Below are positions 14,842 to 25,386 of a DNA stretch of 64,000 nucleotides, in pieces. How positions within the stretch are numbered: the stretch's first letter is position 1; every line of letters starts with the position of its first letter. Under the pieces are notes generated by a model. That model ran no database searches, was not told the origin of the DNA, and saw nothing but the letters and a program-made list of their open reading frames with translations. The translations under genes and the position numbers were made by a program. Source of the DNA: Reclinomonas americana ATCC 50394. Its lineage: Eukaryota > Jakobida > Jakobea > Jakobida. Location of the stretch: NCBI GenBank assembly GCA_048213135.1, contig PS015054.1, positions 67,491 through 131,490 on the forward strand, read 5' to 3'.

Positions 14842-15447
14842 ATGAGCACACTGCCCACCATCGGCGGCGGCGATCAGGGCTACCACAGCACGGGAGCGAA
14901 CGTTAATGCAAGTCCCGGTGCGGCGCGCCAGGCGCCGCCCTCTGCAAAGTTGGCGAATCAACCGAAAGCGCAGATGAGCTTGCTGCCGGAGGAGCTGACC
15001 ACTGCCATGGAGACTCGGGCGCACCGGTGAGCAGCGGGAGAAGGCAGTGGTGTGTTTTTTTCGTTGCACAGCGGCCCTCACACACACATGCACATCGATA
15101 GGCGTTGCTCGGCGCACGTGAGCGCCTACCGTACGTGCTCCAGTCGTGTGCGCGAGGCGCACACTGGCAGCACGCCGCTGTCGCCGACAGAGGTGGAGAG
15201 CAAGTGCGGCATGGAGGCCGTGTCGCTGGCGCGTTGTCTCGACGAGCAGGCGCGAGTGATTGAGCAGCATTGCGTGGATCGCGTACAACACGTGCTCGAC
15301 TGCTTGCACGAGACGCCGTCCGAGTGGCGTGCCAAGCGGTGCGAGCCGCACATACGGACAGCCATGGAGTGCGTCCTCGGCATTCACGATCCGCCTGGAC
15401 CACAGCGCGACTCGGACAAGCAGCACGGACAGCATCGCGAAGACTAG
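14842..15447 (+). CDS. Small CHCH (CX9C-rich) protein 2
   Basis: Exon 1 (14842-15026) encodes a Gly/Ala/Pro-rich leader, MSTLPTIGGGDQGYHSTG. Exon 2 begins after either of two in-frame acceptors (15071 or about 15102) and ends at the TAG at 15445-15447. It carries four CX9C pairs in order: CSAHVSAYRTC, CGMEAVSLARC, CVDRVQHVLDC and CEPHIRTAMEC. This matches two CHCH hairpins in one chain. Likely a Mia40-imported mitochondrial intermembrane-space protein. The acidic/His-rich tail is HDPPGPQRDSDKQHGQHRED. The two acceptors would differ by about 10 residues. Confidence 0.72.
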
Positions 15448-15578
15448 TGAACATGCATCCATCCATCGCTACTTTTTCTTCACTTGCCACACACACACAC
15501 ACGCACACTACATCGCCGCCATCACACTGATCACTGTACAAGCGGCTTTCTCCTCGTCGATCTCGAGCTCGATTGCGC

Positions 15579-17099
15579 TCACGGATCGGCGTCGTCGTCG
15601 GTCAGGTGATGCAACGAGTACTCGCTCTCCAGCTGGCACTCGCCGCCATTGAAGGTGTCCAGTCGATAAGTGTACAAAAAGCCATCCATACTGGCCACAA
15701 ACACACGCGAGTTGTCCTCGGAGAAGGCACACGACGTCCGCACGCCCTGGTTCCGCACGTTAAAGTACGCAAAATGCCGGTCGTTTTCGGCCATTCGACC
15801 CAGGGCGGCCGTGATGGTGCCCAGGAATCCCGTCGATTTCCTGGTCCACCCACTGTGTGAGCCAACAACAGTGCCCCCTAAACTCTCGCACTGTTGCACT
15901 CACCGCTCACTCTCTTGTACAATGCGGAAAATGTGGCACGTTCCCGTCTCCGATGTCACGCACAGGAATGTGGCGTCGGGCGAGAACTGATGGCACATTC
16001 GAGCGAGCGGCGTGTGTGTGAGACAGAGTGTGTGTGTGTGGACAAGGTAATAGAAGTCACATTTCCGACGGCGACACACCTGCAGCGAGTGAATGACAGC
16101 CGACCGCCGACCACGGCGGAACGAGTGCAACTGCGTGCCGTCTGGCACGGAGAACACGCGCACTATTGTGCCCTTGCGTGAGGCCGTGGCAATGACGGTG
16201 CCGGCGTTGTTGATGGCGATGCCAGAGAGTGGATTGTTGTGCGCCTTGATCACTCCACCCCGTGGTGTGGCGGAGGCCACATTGAGCGCATCGTAGAGTA
16301 CCACAGATCCCTCCATGGGCAGCACAAAGTACGGCCCAGCGCCGGCACCGGCCTGGGACATGGCGCACAAGCCGAGTGGATTGGGGTCGGTAGTGAACGT
16401 CCCAATCAACTTGAGTGACGGCAGGTCAAACATGTGGATGCGGCTCTCCAGCACAACCACCATCCTGCGTGAGGCCAAGGAGAGGTCGAGTGAGTGTGTG
16501 AGAGAGACGACGACGACGGGGGCGACGGGGGTGGCCGCGTACCGACACTCGTTCATGCACACGTTGAGGATGGAGCTCACAAAGTTGAGGGTGCAGATGA
16601 TCTGCCCCTCGGCCACATTGGTCACCACCAGCCGCCGCCGCGAATTCAACTCGTCGCGCTCGCCACCAACGTACGCCAACAGGCTGGTCTGCTGCAGCAT
16701 GCGGACCAATGACACCGCACCGTCCGCTACATCCACACGCACACACACACACATTAGTCAACATCGATCGCCACACAGAAACAAGAGCGTGAATGGCCAT
16801 CGACGCACCTCCATAGGCACACGGCTTGAACGGGTACACCGAGGCCACTCGGAAACCATTCTCGGTTCCAATCGCCAAGTGTCTGCCATCACCGGACGAT
16901 TGAGTGCACGTGCGACGACGGCCAGGATGAAACTGACAACAAAGAACAACACGAAACGTAGACAGCTGGTTGAACGAGGTGTCGAGCAGGGCAGCCGAGT
17001 GTCGCGACGACGACGGCGGGAGCTGGGGGGGAGTGAAGCGAGCGAGTCAACAAAAATATCTCGCTTTCACGCGCACAACACACTCACACACGCCGACAT
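15579..17099 (-). CDS. ATG18: PROPPIN / WIPI (ATG18-like) autophagy beta-propeller
   Basis: Seven-bladed propeller that binds PI3P and PI(3,5)P2 in autophagosome formation. The diagnostic phosphoinositide site is SFRRGR (16131-16115), preceded by SGIAINNAGTVIATAS and IVRVFSVPDGTQLH. Other blades: TSFNQ...LAIGTENGFRVASVYPF, VAYVGGERDELNSRRRLVVTN, RMVVVLESRIHMFDLPSLKLIGTF, FSPDATFLCVTSETGTCHIF and SEDNSRVFVASMDGFLYTYRLD. The stop TGA is at 15581-15579. I place the start at the ATG at 17099 (MSAC, spliced to LPPSSSRHSAALLDTSFNQ), but the segment after TSFNQ is open without splicing, so that intron is uncertain. The upstream low-complexity open region at 17265-17693 could be an extra N-terminal exon. 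Confidence 0.85.
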
Positions 17100-17725
17100 C
17101 AACGAGGAATCGTCGCTCTTTCGTGCACACCCACAAAAGTATGCGGAGATCAACAGACGCACACTGGCGCAGCTCACTTCGTGACAAGAACAATGTGCGA
17201 GCTTTCTTTGCTGCTGTTGATCACCACCCAAAGCAGCCCCTCTCTCTCCCACTCACATCCTCCATCACGTACACACACACACAGGAACGCTACGTGGCAC
17301 ACACACGCGAGAGAGAGGAGAGAGAAGAGAGAAGAGAGACAGTGTGTGTGAGGGGGAGGGAGAGAGAGAGAGAGACGCAACCACTGTTGCCGCCAGAACC
17401 GCGGGCGGTTGTGACCCAGCCGCAGCCGATGGTGCAGCAGCTGACGCAGTCGCGGTAGTGGCGGCAGCTGTCGCACTGCCACCGCCACCACCACCACCCA
17501 CACCTCCTGGTCTTCTTCGGTCGCCCCCGTTGCCATTGCCGTTGCCCGAAGTGGCTGCCGGAGCCCGCGCCGCCGCGCTCGGTGCCGCCGCCGTCGCCGC
17601 CGCCGCCGAGCCGGGCGTCACTCGGCGAGGCGGAGGCGCAAAGTCTTCCGCCGCCAAGTCGTCACCGGTGAGCAGTGGAACGTCGCCGTACATTGCGAGA
17701 GAGAAATGAGACTCAGAATTTCATT
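17100..17725. other. Low-complexity region, open on both strands
   Basis: GC-rich block of GCN and GGN codons followed on its left by (GA)n. The minus strand is open from an ATG at 17693 (MYGDVPLLTGDDLAAEDFAPPPRR, then Ala/Gly runs) to 17265. The plus strand is open from 17344 to 17709 with polyproline and polyalanine. A good plus-strand donor (CCG|GTGAGC, about 17668) and several minus candidates exist. It may be an N-terminal exon of the ATG18 gene, a C-terminal exon of the gene at 17726, or non-coding. I cannot decide. Confidence 0.35.
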
Positions 17726-18712
17726 TCAATTTCCCGCGCATTCCTCGCGTAGCTGATTGTCAGTGGCGCGTCGACGTCGTGCCGTTTCCAAGTCAGTGCG
17801 CAGCTGTCGAATGCGGGGCATGACTGCGTCGATGGCCTCTGCGGCCGAGTGGAAGTAGTCGTGCAGCGCGGTCGCCAGGTACACCGTGCCCTCCATCGAC
17901 TCAAAGTCACTGCACGTCACGATCAGTCAGCACACACACACGGGCAGAGGTACGCACGAGCAGTGAGCGCACCATCGCTCCACGGCGTACTGCATCATGC
18001 GTACAGCGTACTGGCCGAGATCGTCGACCAAACCGGCGGCCGCTTGCACACGAGCCTGTCGCACGTGGTCGGTGGGCCGGTGAGCAAGTTTGCGCCGCAG
18101 ACCGGTCAGCGTCTGCCGAGCGTCGCGGTAGGCGCGCCTGGAGGTGACCACCTTGTCTTTCAGGAGATCGGCCACAAGGTCCTCGGCGGGGATGACCAGG
18201 CGGTCGGCCACAGTGTTGTAGATGGCCGACTTGTTCAGCGCCTGCGTGCGCGCCTTGTGAGCACTCACTGGCGATGATAGATTTGCAGTAACACTCACCA
18301 CTGTGCGCAGGGCGTCGGAGAAGCGTGCCACGGTGTCGTTGCGACACCGAATGGCCACGTTGGAGATGATCTCGGCCACTTGCGTCTCCAATGTCGCCGA
18401 CTCTGCGCAAGTTGGTTTTTTGAGCGACGATGGAACTTCTGCGCAAGCACAGAGACGTACGCAACTCAAGCTCTGCTGGGCCATCTCGCGGCCGACGGAG
18501 ATCATCTGGTGCATGTCATGGCTTGTGTGCACGCAGGCGGCTTTCAGCGAGTCGTATCCGACGGCCTTTCGCACGGGCTCTGTCGACGAGAACAGCGGAC
18601 CGGCAGCAGGAGGCGACTGCGGCGAGCCAGGCGAAGATGCCAGGGGTGGTGGTGTTGTTGTCGTTGTCACTGCCGACAATTTGGGCGTGCGAGGAAAGTG
18701 TGTTGCTGTTTG

Positions 18713-18755
<43 letters not shown>

Positions 18756-19002
18756 GAAAACCAACGACCGCATGCAGTGAATGCACACAACCGGTGAGTC
18801 CGAGTTGCTCTCTGTCTCTCTCGACCAGTTGTCTTCACAGACAGGGTGCGCGAAACTCACCTGCGGCAGACTTGCTGTCGCCGTCGCCATCGACGCCGAG
18901 ATGCACAGTGTGCAATGCAGGCTGCTGGCGCAGTGCATGCCATACACTCTCGGCACCGATCTCCGATCGTGTCGGTACTGCACACGACTGCCGACAGCCC
19001 AT
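17726..19002 (-). CDS. Helical, possibly BAR-like protein with acylated N-terminus
   Basis: Exon 1 (19002-18861) starts MGCRQSCAVPTRSE, an N-terminal Gly-Cys motif expected to be myristoylated and palmitoylated. It splices in phase 1 to THFPRTPKLSAV and a Pro/Ser linker. The rest is almost entirely charged helix: HDMHQMISVGREMAQQSL, LETQVAEIISNVAIRCRNDTV, AHKARTQALNKSAIYNTVADRL, RAYRDARQTLTGLRRKLAHRP, ARVQAAAGLVDDLGQYAVRMM, and EAIDAVMPRIRQLRTDLETARRR. Stop at 17728-17726. Length about 400 residues. The long amphipathic helices with spaced basic residues resemble a BAR/coiled-coil membrane-bending domain, but I see no family-specific motif. This function is an inference. An intron contains a (GA)n run at 18714-18752. 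Confidence 0.55.
18714..18752. repeat. (GA)n microsatellite
   Basis: Thirty-nine bases of pure GA (CT on the transcribed strand). It forms the polypyrimidine tract of an intron of the minus-strand gene at 17726-19002. Confidence 0.9.
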
Positions 19003-19333
19003 GAGGTGCGAGGTGAGTGACGGAGTGCTGGGAGAGGAGAGGAGAGGTGTGCGCCGGAGAGTGATGCAAAAAAGAAAGATGAAACATGCACTTCGAAACT
19101 CCTGCAAGTGACAGTTGACTTGCCTCTCCGTGATAAATTGTGCGCAAATGCATGATGCATGAATGCCACTTCATCATTTGTGGATCGCCATGTTGCCGTG
19201 TTTTGTCGTGTTTTCAAGTCGAACAAACACGGCAAATATCCGAACACTCCGACATCCTTTTTTTTTTCACTTCACACCTCACACACACGCTGACGAGCAA
19301 AGACGAGTCCAGGCGCTCTCTTCGCTGGACATC
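19003..19333. promoter_or_regulatory. Shared divergent upstream region
   Basis: About 330 bp between the divergent start codons at 19002 (-) and 19334 (+). It is more AT-rich than its surroundings and holds a T9-10 run near 19259-19268. No gene is supported here. By position it should contain both promoters; no specific element is claimed. Confidence 0.4.
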
Positions 19334-22226
19334 ATGCCGACAACCGACAACTGCGTCTGCGTGGTAATCTACAATGCAAGCGTCCGCATTTTCGACGATG
19401 TTGCGTTAACGTTCTCAGCCCACCTCCTCTCCGCCTCCGACCCTGCCACTCACTGTGCTGCTGCAAGTACACAGGATATATCGTCCACTGTGTTCGCGAT
19501 GGACTTTGTGTACAGCGGCATCATCTTGGTGCAGCTGCTTGTCATCATGTTTTTCTTGGTGTGTTCAGTTCTCCCTCTCTCACTCCCTCTCTCCTTCACC
19601 GCCGCAGCCACTGATTCTCCTGCACAGGTGCGAGCCTACTACAATGCACACTCCAGCACCCAGCGTCGGCCACCGATCAAACCCGAGTACTTTGCATTTC
19701 TGATCATCACCACCCTCCTCTTTGTGATGATCACACTCGAGATGACCATCACCAGTGCCGTTCTCGGCATCGCAGTCCACCATGTGGTGGTCAACGGCGG
19801 CCAGTATCTCATCTTCTCGTACGTGGCGTTCACCATTTGGACGCGACCGCGTGAGCTGGAACAGCGGCAACAGCGCCGCTGTGCCGGAGCCCTGCTCTTT
19901 CACACTCATCGCTTTGATCGACCGTGGTTGTGGACCGGCGCGATGTCCCTGTGCATGACAATCACGTTTGTCGTACTGCTGGTGAGACCGACGCCTTCTG
20001 TGAAGGAGACCAGTTCCCTCATGATCTCCTCCTCAAATGCAACAGAACACGCTCGAGTGGCGGTCGGCATCATCGGTGGCGTACAAGAACAACTTGGCGG
20101 TGTCGATTGTGTTCGAGGGCATCCTGGCCGTCACGGGTCTCGTGTCGTTGGTGCGCGCCACTGTCATGCGCCACGGATCTGGTTCTGGTGGTCGCGGTGG
20201 AGTGACCAGCGAGATGTTGTACTCGCTGTATGTGACCGTGGTGTACTCCACCTCGGTGGCCTACGACGCTTTGCTGTGGAAGGACAACCAGACGGGAACC
20301 GGGCAAGTCTCCTGCAGCACAGCCTGCAACTACGTGACATCGCTCACCGTCCAGTGCACATGGTGCGTACGACTGAATACTGTTGCTCCCTTCATAATTA
20401 CAACTGTCCTGATAATGTGCCTCGCAGCTTCATGTTGCGTGCTCACGTGCCCACTCGCACGCATAACCCATCTACTCTTCTGATCTTCCCAGGCTGCAGC
20501 GTTGTCTACTTTTACTTTCGCGAGGTCAGCAACCAGGCCGCCAATGCCGAAGAGTTTCATCTTTTCCTCGGGCCCGTCAGCAGCATCAACACGCCGCGCA
20601 GCGCCGTGCGCGTGCAAGACGAGGCGCAACTGACTGCAGAAGAGAGACAACGAGGTGCTCCCAACCCAGTGCTGCACCTGATCGGACCGCAAGGCAGCCG
20701 GAGTGCCACCGCCGGTAATGCGTACGGCACAATTGGACTCACCATGTTGCGTGTGTCGTCGCGTCAGCAACACAACAAGGCCCGTAGAATTCATGATGCA
20801 TGTCGCACAGTCAAGTTATCAACCCTGCAGAAATCAAGCTGTTGACGTACATTGGTGGCGGTGCTGGTGGCATGGGTTGCGTACCTCCTATGTTTGTCTC
20901 CGGCTCTGAGTCCTGACATTCATTTCTCCTGCTCCAGTGTACCTGGCGAGGTGGCGCGGCAGACAAGTGGCGGTCAAGCAGTTCCACTTTCCACTCACTG
21001 GCGCCACCCAATACGATGCGGAGATGCGGGAGGAGATGTTGCGGAGCTTCACCCGTGAGCTGCAGGTGCTCGGATCGCTCCGACATGAAAACATTCTCAC
21101 CGGTGCGTGTCACGCCACACTCATTGCCACTATTTCTCTCTCTCTCACCCCGTCAGCAGTGTACGGTGCCACGTTTGGCGAGGAAAAGGTCGGCATCGTC
21201 ACCGAGTACCTCCCTCGACGAAGCCTGTTTGCGGTTCTGGATCCCGAGCGACTGCGACAGGAACCCATCACAGCCAGCATTGCGGTACGCTCTCCACACA
21301 CACACTAAGCAGGCAAAAGAGGTTGATGGAAGAAAAGCCCATGCGTAACGTGCACAGTTGAAGATCGCCGTCGGAGCCGCCCGTGGTCTCCAGTTTCTGC
21401 ACTCCCGCACACCACCGATTCTGCATCGCGACATCAAGAGCGACAACGTGTTCCTGTGCGAAGACTGGGAACCGAAAATCGGTGACTACGGTGTTGCCCG
21501 CGAGGTCACAGGTCACACCATGCTTGCCACACGAGTGGTGAGCAATGTGTGACGACTTGGTTGCCACGCCGTCCGTATTCCTCACATTTCTGAACGACAC
21601 ACAGGGCACGCCGTCCTGGATGGCCCGTGAGTTCGCCACTACGTGTGTGTGCGTGCGTGCGGGTGTACATCGTCCCACTGACTCCTGCATCCCCGCAGCC
21701 GAGGTGGCCAACGCGCAGCCGCACCTGCCGGCATCTGACGTGTACAGTTTTGGTGAGAAGGACCCTTGGATACAGGCGCTTGCTCCGAGCTCTCATCGTC
21801 CGAATGCTGCAGGTGTCGTCTTGTGGGAGCTCGCGACCAAGCAGCGCCCATTCGCCAACCTGCAAGCCGTGCGCATTATCAACGAACTGGCCAACGGGTG
21901 AGTGAGAACAAGAAGGCTCGCAGTTTTACGAAGCCTCTCTCCCTCTCACACAAACACATGGAGCAGAGTGCTGCAGTTGCCGCTCGAGCCCGACAACGAC
22001 GGCAGCTCCATTCACCCGCGCTTCCCGCAGCTCATTCGCAGCTGCCTCGCTTTCGAGCCCACCGAGAGACCACAGATATCAGCCGTCGGTGCGCACGTTT
22101 GTGATGCGTGCAGTCCACCGCTCCAAGTAGCCGCTCACTTTCCGTGCACACACAGTGGCCACTCTCGAGTCCATGCAGAGCGATGTCGACGGCGTGGACC
22201 TCCATTCCGATGCCAGCGGGCCGTGA
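19334..22226 (+). CDS. Seven-helix membrane protein fused to a TKL-type protein kinase
   Basis: N-terminal half: about seven hydrophobic helices, namely [38 protein letters not shown], the [14 protein letters not shown] region, [57 protein letters not shown], and VTSLTVQCT joined to VVYFYF. A cytoplasmic linker follows. The kinase domain starts near 20820 with [17 protein letters not shown] (Gly loop), VAVKQF (ATP lysine), then [25 protein letters not shown] (catalytic loop, RD type), IGDYGVARE (DYG in place of DFG), GTPSWMAPEV and SDVYSFGVVLWEL. Stop TGA at 22224-22226. The SDVYSFGVVLWEL and HRDIKSDN motifs are TKL-like. Introns include 19559-19628 and 19982-20045. Fused receptor-kinases of this kind are known in some protists, notably oomycete GPCR-TKL proteins. 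The ligand is unknown. The link between the halves rests on an in-frame splice at about 20750-20812. Confidence 0.75.
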
Positions 22227-22237
22227 AATCAATTCAA

Positions 22238-22504
22238 TCACCTGTGCATGGTTCCCGACAAGGAAGACGATGCCTGCAGAAAGTCGGCCCAGCCACTGAC
22301 AAACACCATGTGGTGCTGCAGGTCGCGAGCCAGCGTCTGCGTCTTCCCCGCGATGCGACTCACGCACGCATTCACCTCACTCAGCAGATGCAACGTCTGC
22401 CATGCCGCACACGCAAGTGAGACGAATGGACACATACACATAAACAGACTCATGCACACCTCTTCCAGTTGTTGCTGCAAGCGTTGTTCCGTGTGCTCTG
22501 CCAT
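22238..22504 (-). CDS. 67-residue helical protein, possibly a DASH-complex (Dad2-like) subunit
   Basis: Two exons, 22504-22460 and 22396-22238, join with clean sites (GAAGAG|GTGTGC and GGCAG|ACG) into MAEHTEQRLQQQLEE then TLHLLSEVNACVSRIAGK, ending WADFLQASSSLSGTMHR. The whole chain is one amphipathic helix followed by V-x-x-W-x-x-F/V-L, a pattern seen in tiny DASH kinetochore subunits such as Dad2 and Dad1. The resemblance is by eye and weak, and BLOC-1-like or other small coiled coils are possible. The gene occupies the gap between the seven-helix kinase (convergent stop 11 bp away) and the next plus-strand gene, and is too short to be found easily by gene callers. Confidence 0.5.
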   Translation of the reverse strand: MAEHTEQRLQQQLEEVCMSLFMCMCPFVSLACAAWQTLHLLSEVNACVSRIAGKTQTLARDLQHHMVFVSGWADFLQASSSLSGTMHR

Positions 22505-22588
22505 TCTCACGATCGTGTGTTGTGTTATGTGTGTGAAAGCGACTTGTGTCCTCTGTGACGCGACACGACGTTGGTTGCTTTCGTTTCG

Positions 22589-23773
22589 ATGGGCGTGTGC
22601 GGGTCAAAGACCAAGAACCAGCCCGCAGAGACGGAGAACGATGGTGCGTACATGCGCCTCTGTGCCTGCGCATGTGTGTGCGTGTGTGTTTGCGTACGCG
22701 TGCTCAACCATCAGCAACACGCAGGCACCAACACCTCCAAGGTGCCGTCCATGACGCCGACTGCCAGTGCACATGCAGGCACGTATGCGCGTTGTGTGCC
22801 TCGACCAATGACTCTCTCTCTCTCACACACACACATTCGCTGACTGCCCGAGCAGGAGCGCACAACGAAGGCGACGAGGATGATGATGTGTTGGCGCAGC
22901 GTGATTCACTACCTCGACAGCACAGTGTCGGGGGTGGTGGTGGTGGCGACAACAACCCCGGAGACACCACCTCTGTTCTGGACACCACCGCTGTAAATGT
23001 GGAGACTTGTGATGACGATGTCGACGACGATGATGATGCCGGAGGGGTTGCTGGTGGCATGTCGGCAATGGGTGGTGCGGCTGGGGCCTCTGGCATCGGT
23101 GGCAGTCACAGTGTGACCAATGCGACTGGCGGGGGCGGCAGCTCGGTGATGTCTGTGTCGGCCAGTGCGCCCACAGACACCTCGTCGGCCATCACCGCAT
23201 CGCACATTGCAGGGCGGAGACCGGTGGGTGCTGTGCGCTTGCTGGATCCGCGGAATGCCACTAGCTCGCTGGATACGGCTGCACTGGGCACAGACCCGGC
23301 TTCCCCGAGCGTGGCGTCGTCGGATGTCGGCACGCCCACAAGTCCCAGTTTCCAGGAGGAGCTGGCGAGAAGACTCGGCGCACCGCCGCCGGGCGCCGCA
23401 CGTCGACGACAGACGGAGATGGCGTCGGGTTGGTGTTGTCGCATGTTCGTCAGTGAGTGGTGGCTTCGCACTCAGTGGCGCTCGGCTGTGCAGGTTCTGG
23501 CCATTCCCCGACCGCACTGCTGACCTCGGCCACCGTCACTCGGGCGCGTCCCTCAAGAGGTCGCACCACCTTTGTTATTCCGTCATCGCTGCGAGTGCCG
23601 GCCCCAGTTTCGTGCAGCCGCACGCGGTGCAGCGCGGCACACTGCAAACGCGGTAGCGTGGTCACTCATTGCTTTTGTTCGTGCAGCAGGATGCAGAGGT
23701 CGCCGGCACACCACCACTCCCAGCCAGAGTATCGTCACCCGCGGCACCACCGCCACCGCCACCTCGAACGTGA
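22589..23773 (+). CDS. Acylated, acidic low-complexity protein (unidentified)
   Basis: The ATG at 22589 gives MGVCGSKTKNQPAETEND, a good N-myristoylation sequence with a palmitoylable Cys. Exon 2 continues GTNTSKVPSMTPTASAHAG. Exon 3 reads AHNEGDEDDDVLAQRDSLPRQHSV, a glycine run, CDDDVDDDDDAGG, Gly/Ser/Ala-rich sequence and SSDVGTPTSPSFQEELARRLG. Exon 4 is SGHSPTALLTSATVTRARPSRGRTTFV. The last exon is unclear: one frame ends in a polyproline tail at 23773, another stays open to 23961. No folded domain is recognised. It may be a membrane-anchored, largely disordered scaffold. Confidence 0.5.
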
Positions 23774-24180
23774 GCAGCCACGGATGGCTGACTAAACTCA
23801 GACCAGGGAGGGGCGGAGCGCAGAGGAGGGAGAGTCAGGTGACATGTGCTGTAAAATCAAAAAAGGGTTGCACTGTCACTTCGCGATCTACATGGGGTGA
23901 CGGCGGCGGAGAATCGGTGACTCGTGAGGGGCAGGAGCAGACTGTTCGCCGTGCTCCGTGAACTTCTCGACAGCAGTCTCCTCCAGCAGCTGATCCCACT
24001 TCAGAATCGTCAACAATCACCAGCTCAACATATATTTCTCACGCGCAAAACGCCGCACCAGCCACCAAGATTTCCTCTCGTGTGTTCACGCGGGCGACGG
24101 GGGCCGATCCACAAGCAACGACCACCCACTTTCGCCGCCACCTTGCAATCGTACGCGAGCTCCCCGTCAACAGCTTGCGC
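23774..24180. other. Region between genes with one orphan open segment
   Basis: On the minus strand at about 24000-23885 a frame reads LLTILKWDQLLEETAVEKFTEHG and ends in a TAG near 23883. This looks like a conserved C-terminus. It may be the last exon of the CDPF1-like gene, whose exon ends at a good donor (GACAG|GTGAGC) at 24181, but the phases of the visible splice sites do not match. Otherwise no gene is supported. Confidence 0.35.
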
Positions 24181-24882
24181 TCACCTGTCGTCCGCTGCGG
24201 AGGAGTGTCGACGATCTCGCCTCTCGGTGCCTCTCGACGATGACGATGACGATGATGACAGCTTGCGACGTTTGGCTGACGAGTGATCCCCCCTGCCATC
24301 CGCTTCTGGCGACGGCTCTCGGTTGCGTCGCCGACCCTCAGCATCTGCTGACGCACTTGGAGGCGGAGGTGGAGGCTGAGGAGGTGCACTGGGAGGCTCC
24401 GATGGTGGCGGTGGGGGTGGTGGTGGCGGCGGTGGTGGCGGTGGTGGCATCATGGGCCCCTCGTCCACCGCCAACTTGACAAAGTCGCGGCGACACTCCG
24501 TCGGGAAGAACGTCTGGTACTTGCGAGCGCACCGTGCACAGAAGCGCTTCGTGTAGTACACACTGCAGGTGGGCTGCAGACACACTGGCCGAGCACACAC
24601 CACGCAAGCCGCCGCTGCTCACATCACCAAGAAGCGATGAGCACCGTGCTCCGAAAGGGCACATCAGGAGGAACACGCACCGACGCACACACAAGCCGCA
24701 TCAAACGAGAACGGGTTGCGCAGAATGTAGGCCTCGCTCTCCAGATACTCCATGTTTGGCGCAAAGGGCGGATGTCGGCCCACGTAGTGATACAAAAAGT
24801 CATGGCGACACACCTCGCAGTGCACAGTGCGTTTCTGTTTGCGTGTGAGTGGTGAGGAGTCACGTTGCAATGAGATCATCAT
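24181..24882 (-). CDS. CDPF1: CDPF1-like cysteine-rich DPF-motif protein
   Basis: Exon 1 begins MMISLQRDSSPLTRKQ and reads HCEVCRHDFLYHYVGRHPPFAPN, then YILRNPFSFD. Exon 2 reads CVVCARPVCLQPTCSVYYTKRFCARCARKY. This matches the C6_DPF family (human CDPF1): CxxC, Y-x-GRxPP, a (D/N)PF motif, then VCxxPxCSxxYxKRFCxxC. The DPF signature is NPF here. After the domain comes DFVKLAVDEGPMMPP with a 15-proline run, a Pro/Ser stretch and a basic tail KRRKLSSSS. The exon ends in a good donor at 24181, so the C-terminus probably extends into another exon. Biochemical role unknown in any organism that I know of. The polyproline is encoded by CCA/CCG repeats. Confidence 0.8.
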
Positions 24883-25386
24883 CTCCGTCAATCAATCAAT
24901 CACACAGGCGTGGGCCAGACCTGGTGGACTGGAGGTCCTGGTCGTCGCCTGCTGCCCTCGCTTCGAAGATCTGCTTGCCACCTGCTGCTCGGCACGTCTC
25001 AGTCTGGTGTGCACTCACTCGGACGAGCACACACAAACACGCATATGCATACATGCATGCACTCACCGATCGCGATCTCGATCGCGAGTGAACGATCGGG
25101 CTGGTGGTGGTGGTGGTGGGGGTGGGGGTGGGGGTGGGGGTGGTCGATCCCAGCGCGACGACATTCTATTCGTGGTATGGAGATCAGTCCACCGGTGAGT
25201 TGTCCGAACAGCACCAAGTTGTCCATCGCTTTTGGTCGTTTGGGGAGCACTGCGCGCCCGTCTTTCCTTGCGAACACAGTAGGTATGCATGTCTCTGTGC
25301 GTAGAGGCATGCACACTTGTTCTCTGACGAGCGGAACAAGCACTGCAGTCTGCGTATAACACTTCAAGTTTCAAGTTCTCGAACAC
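24883..25386. repeat. Divergent intergenic region with GGT/GGGGGT repeat
   Basis: About 500 bp between divergent start codons. It contains a GGT repeat passing into a (GGGGGT)n array at about 25099-25143. Short open segments on either strand (for example 25104-25304) are repeat-driven and have no recognisable features. No gene is supported. Both promoters should lie here. Confidence 0.5.

Noticed and set aside
17344-17709. Plus-strand Pro/Ala frame
   Set aside because: Repeat-driven; starts in a (GA)n tract and has no recognisable domain. Kept only as an uncertain region.
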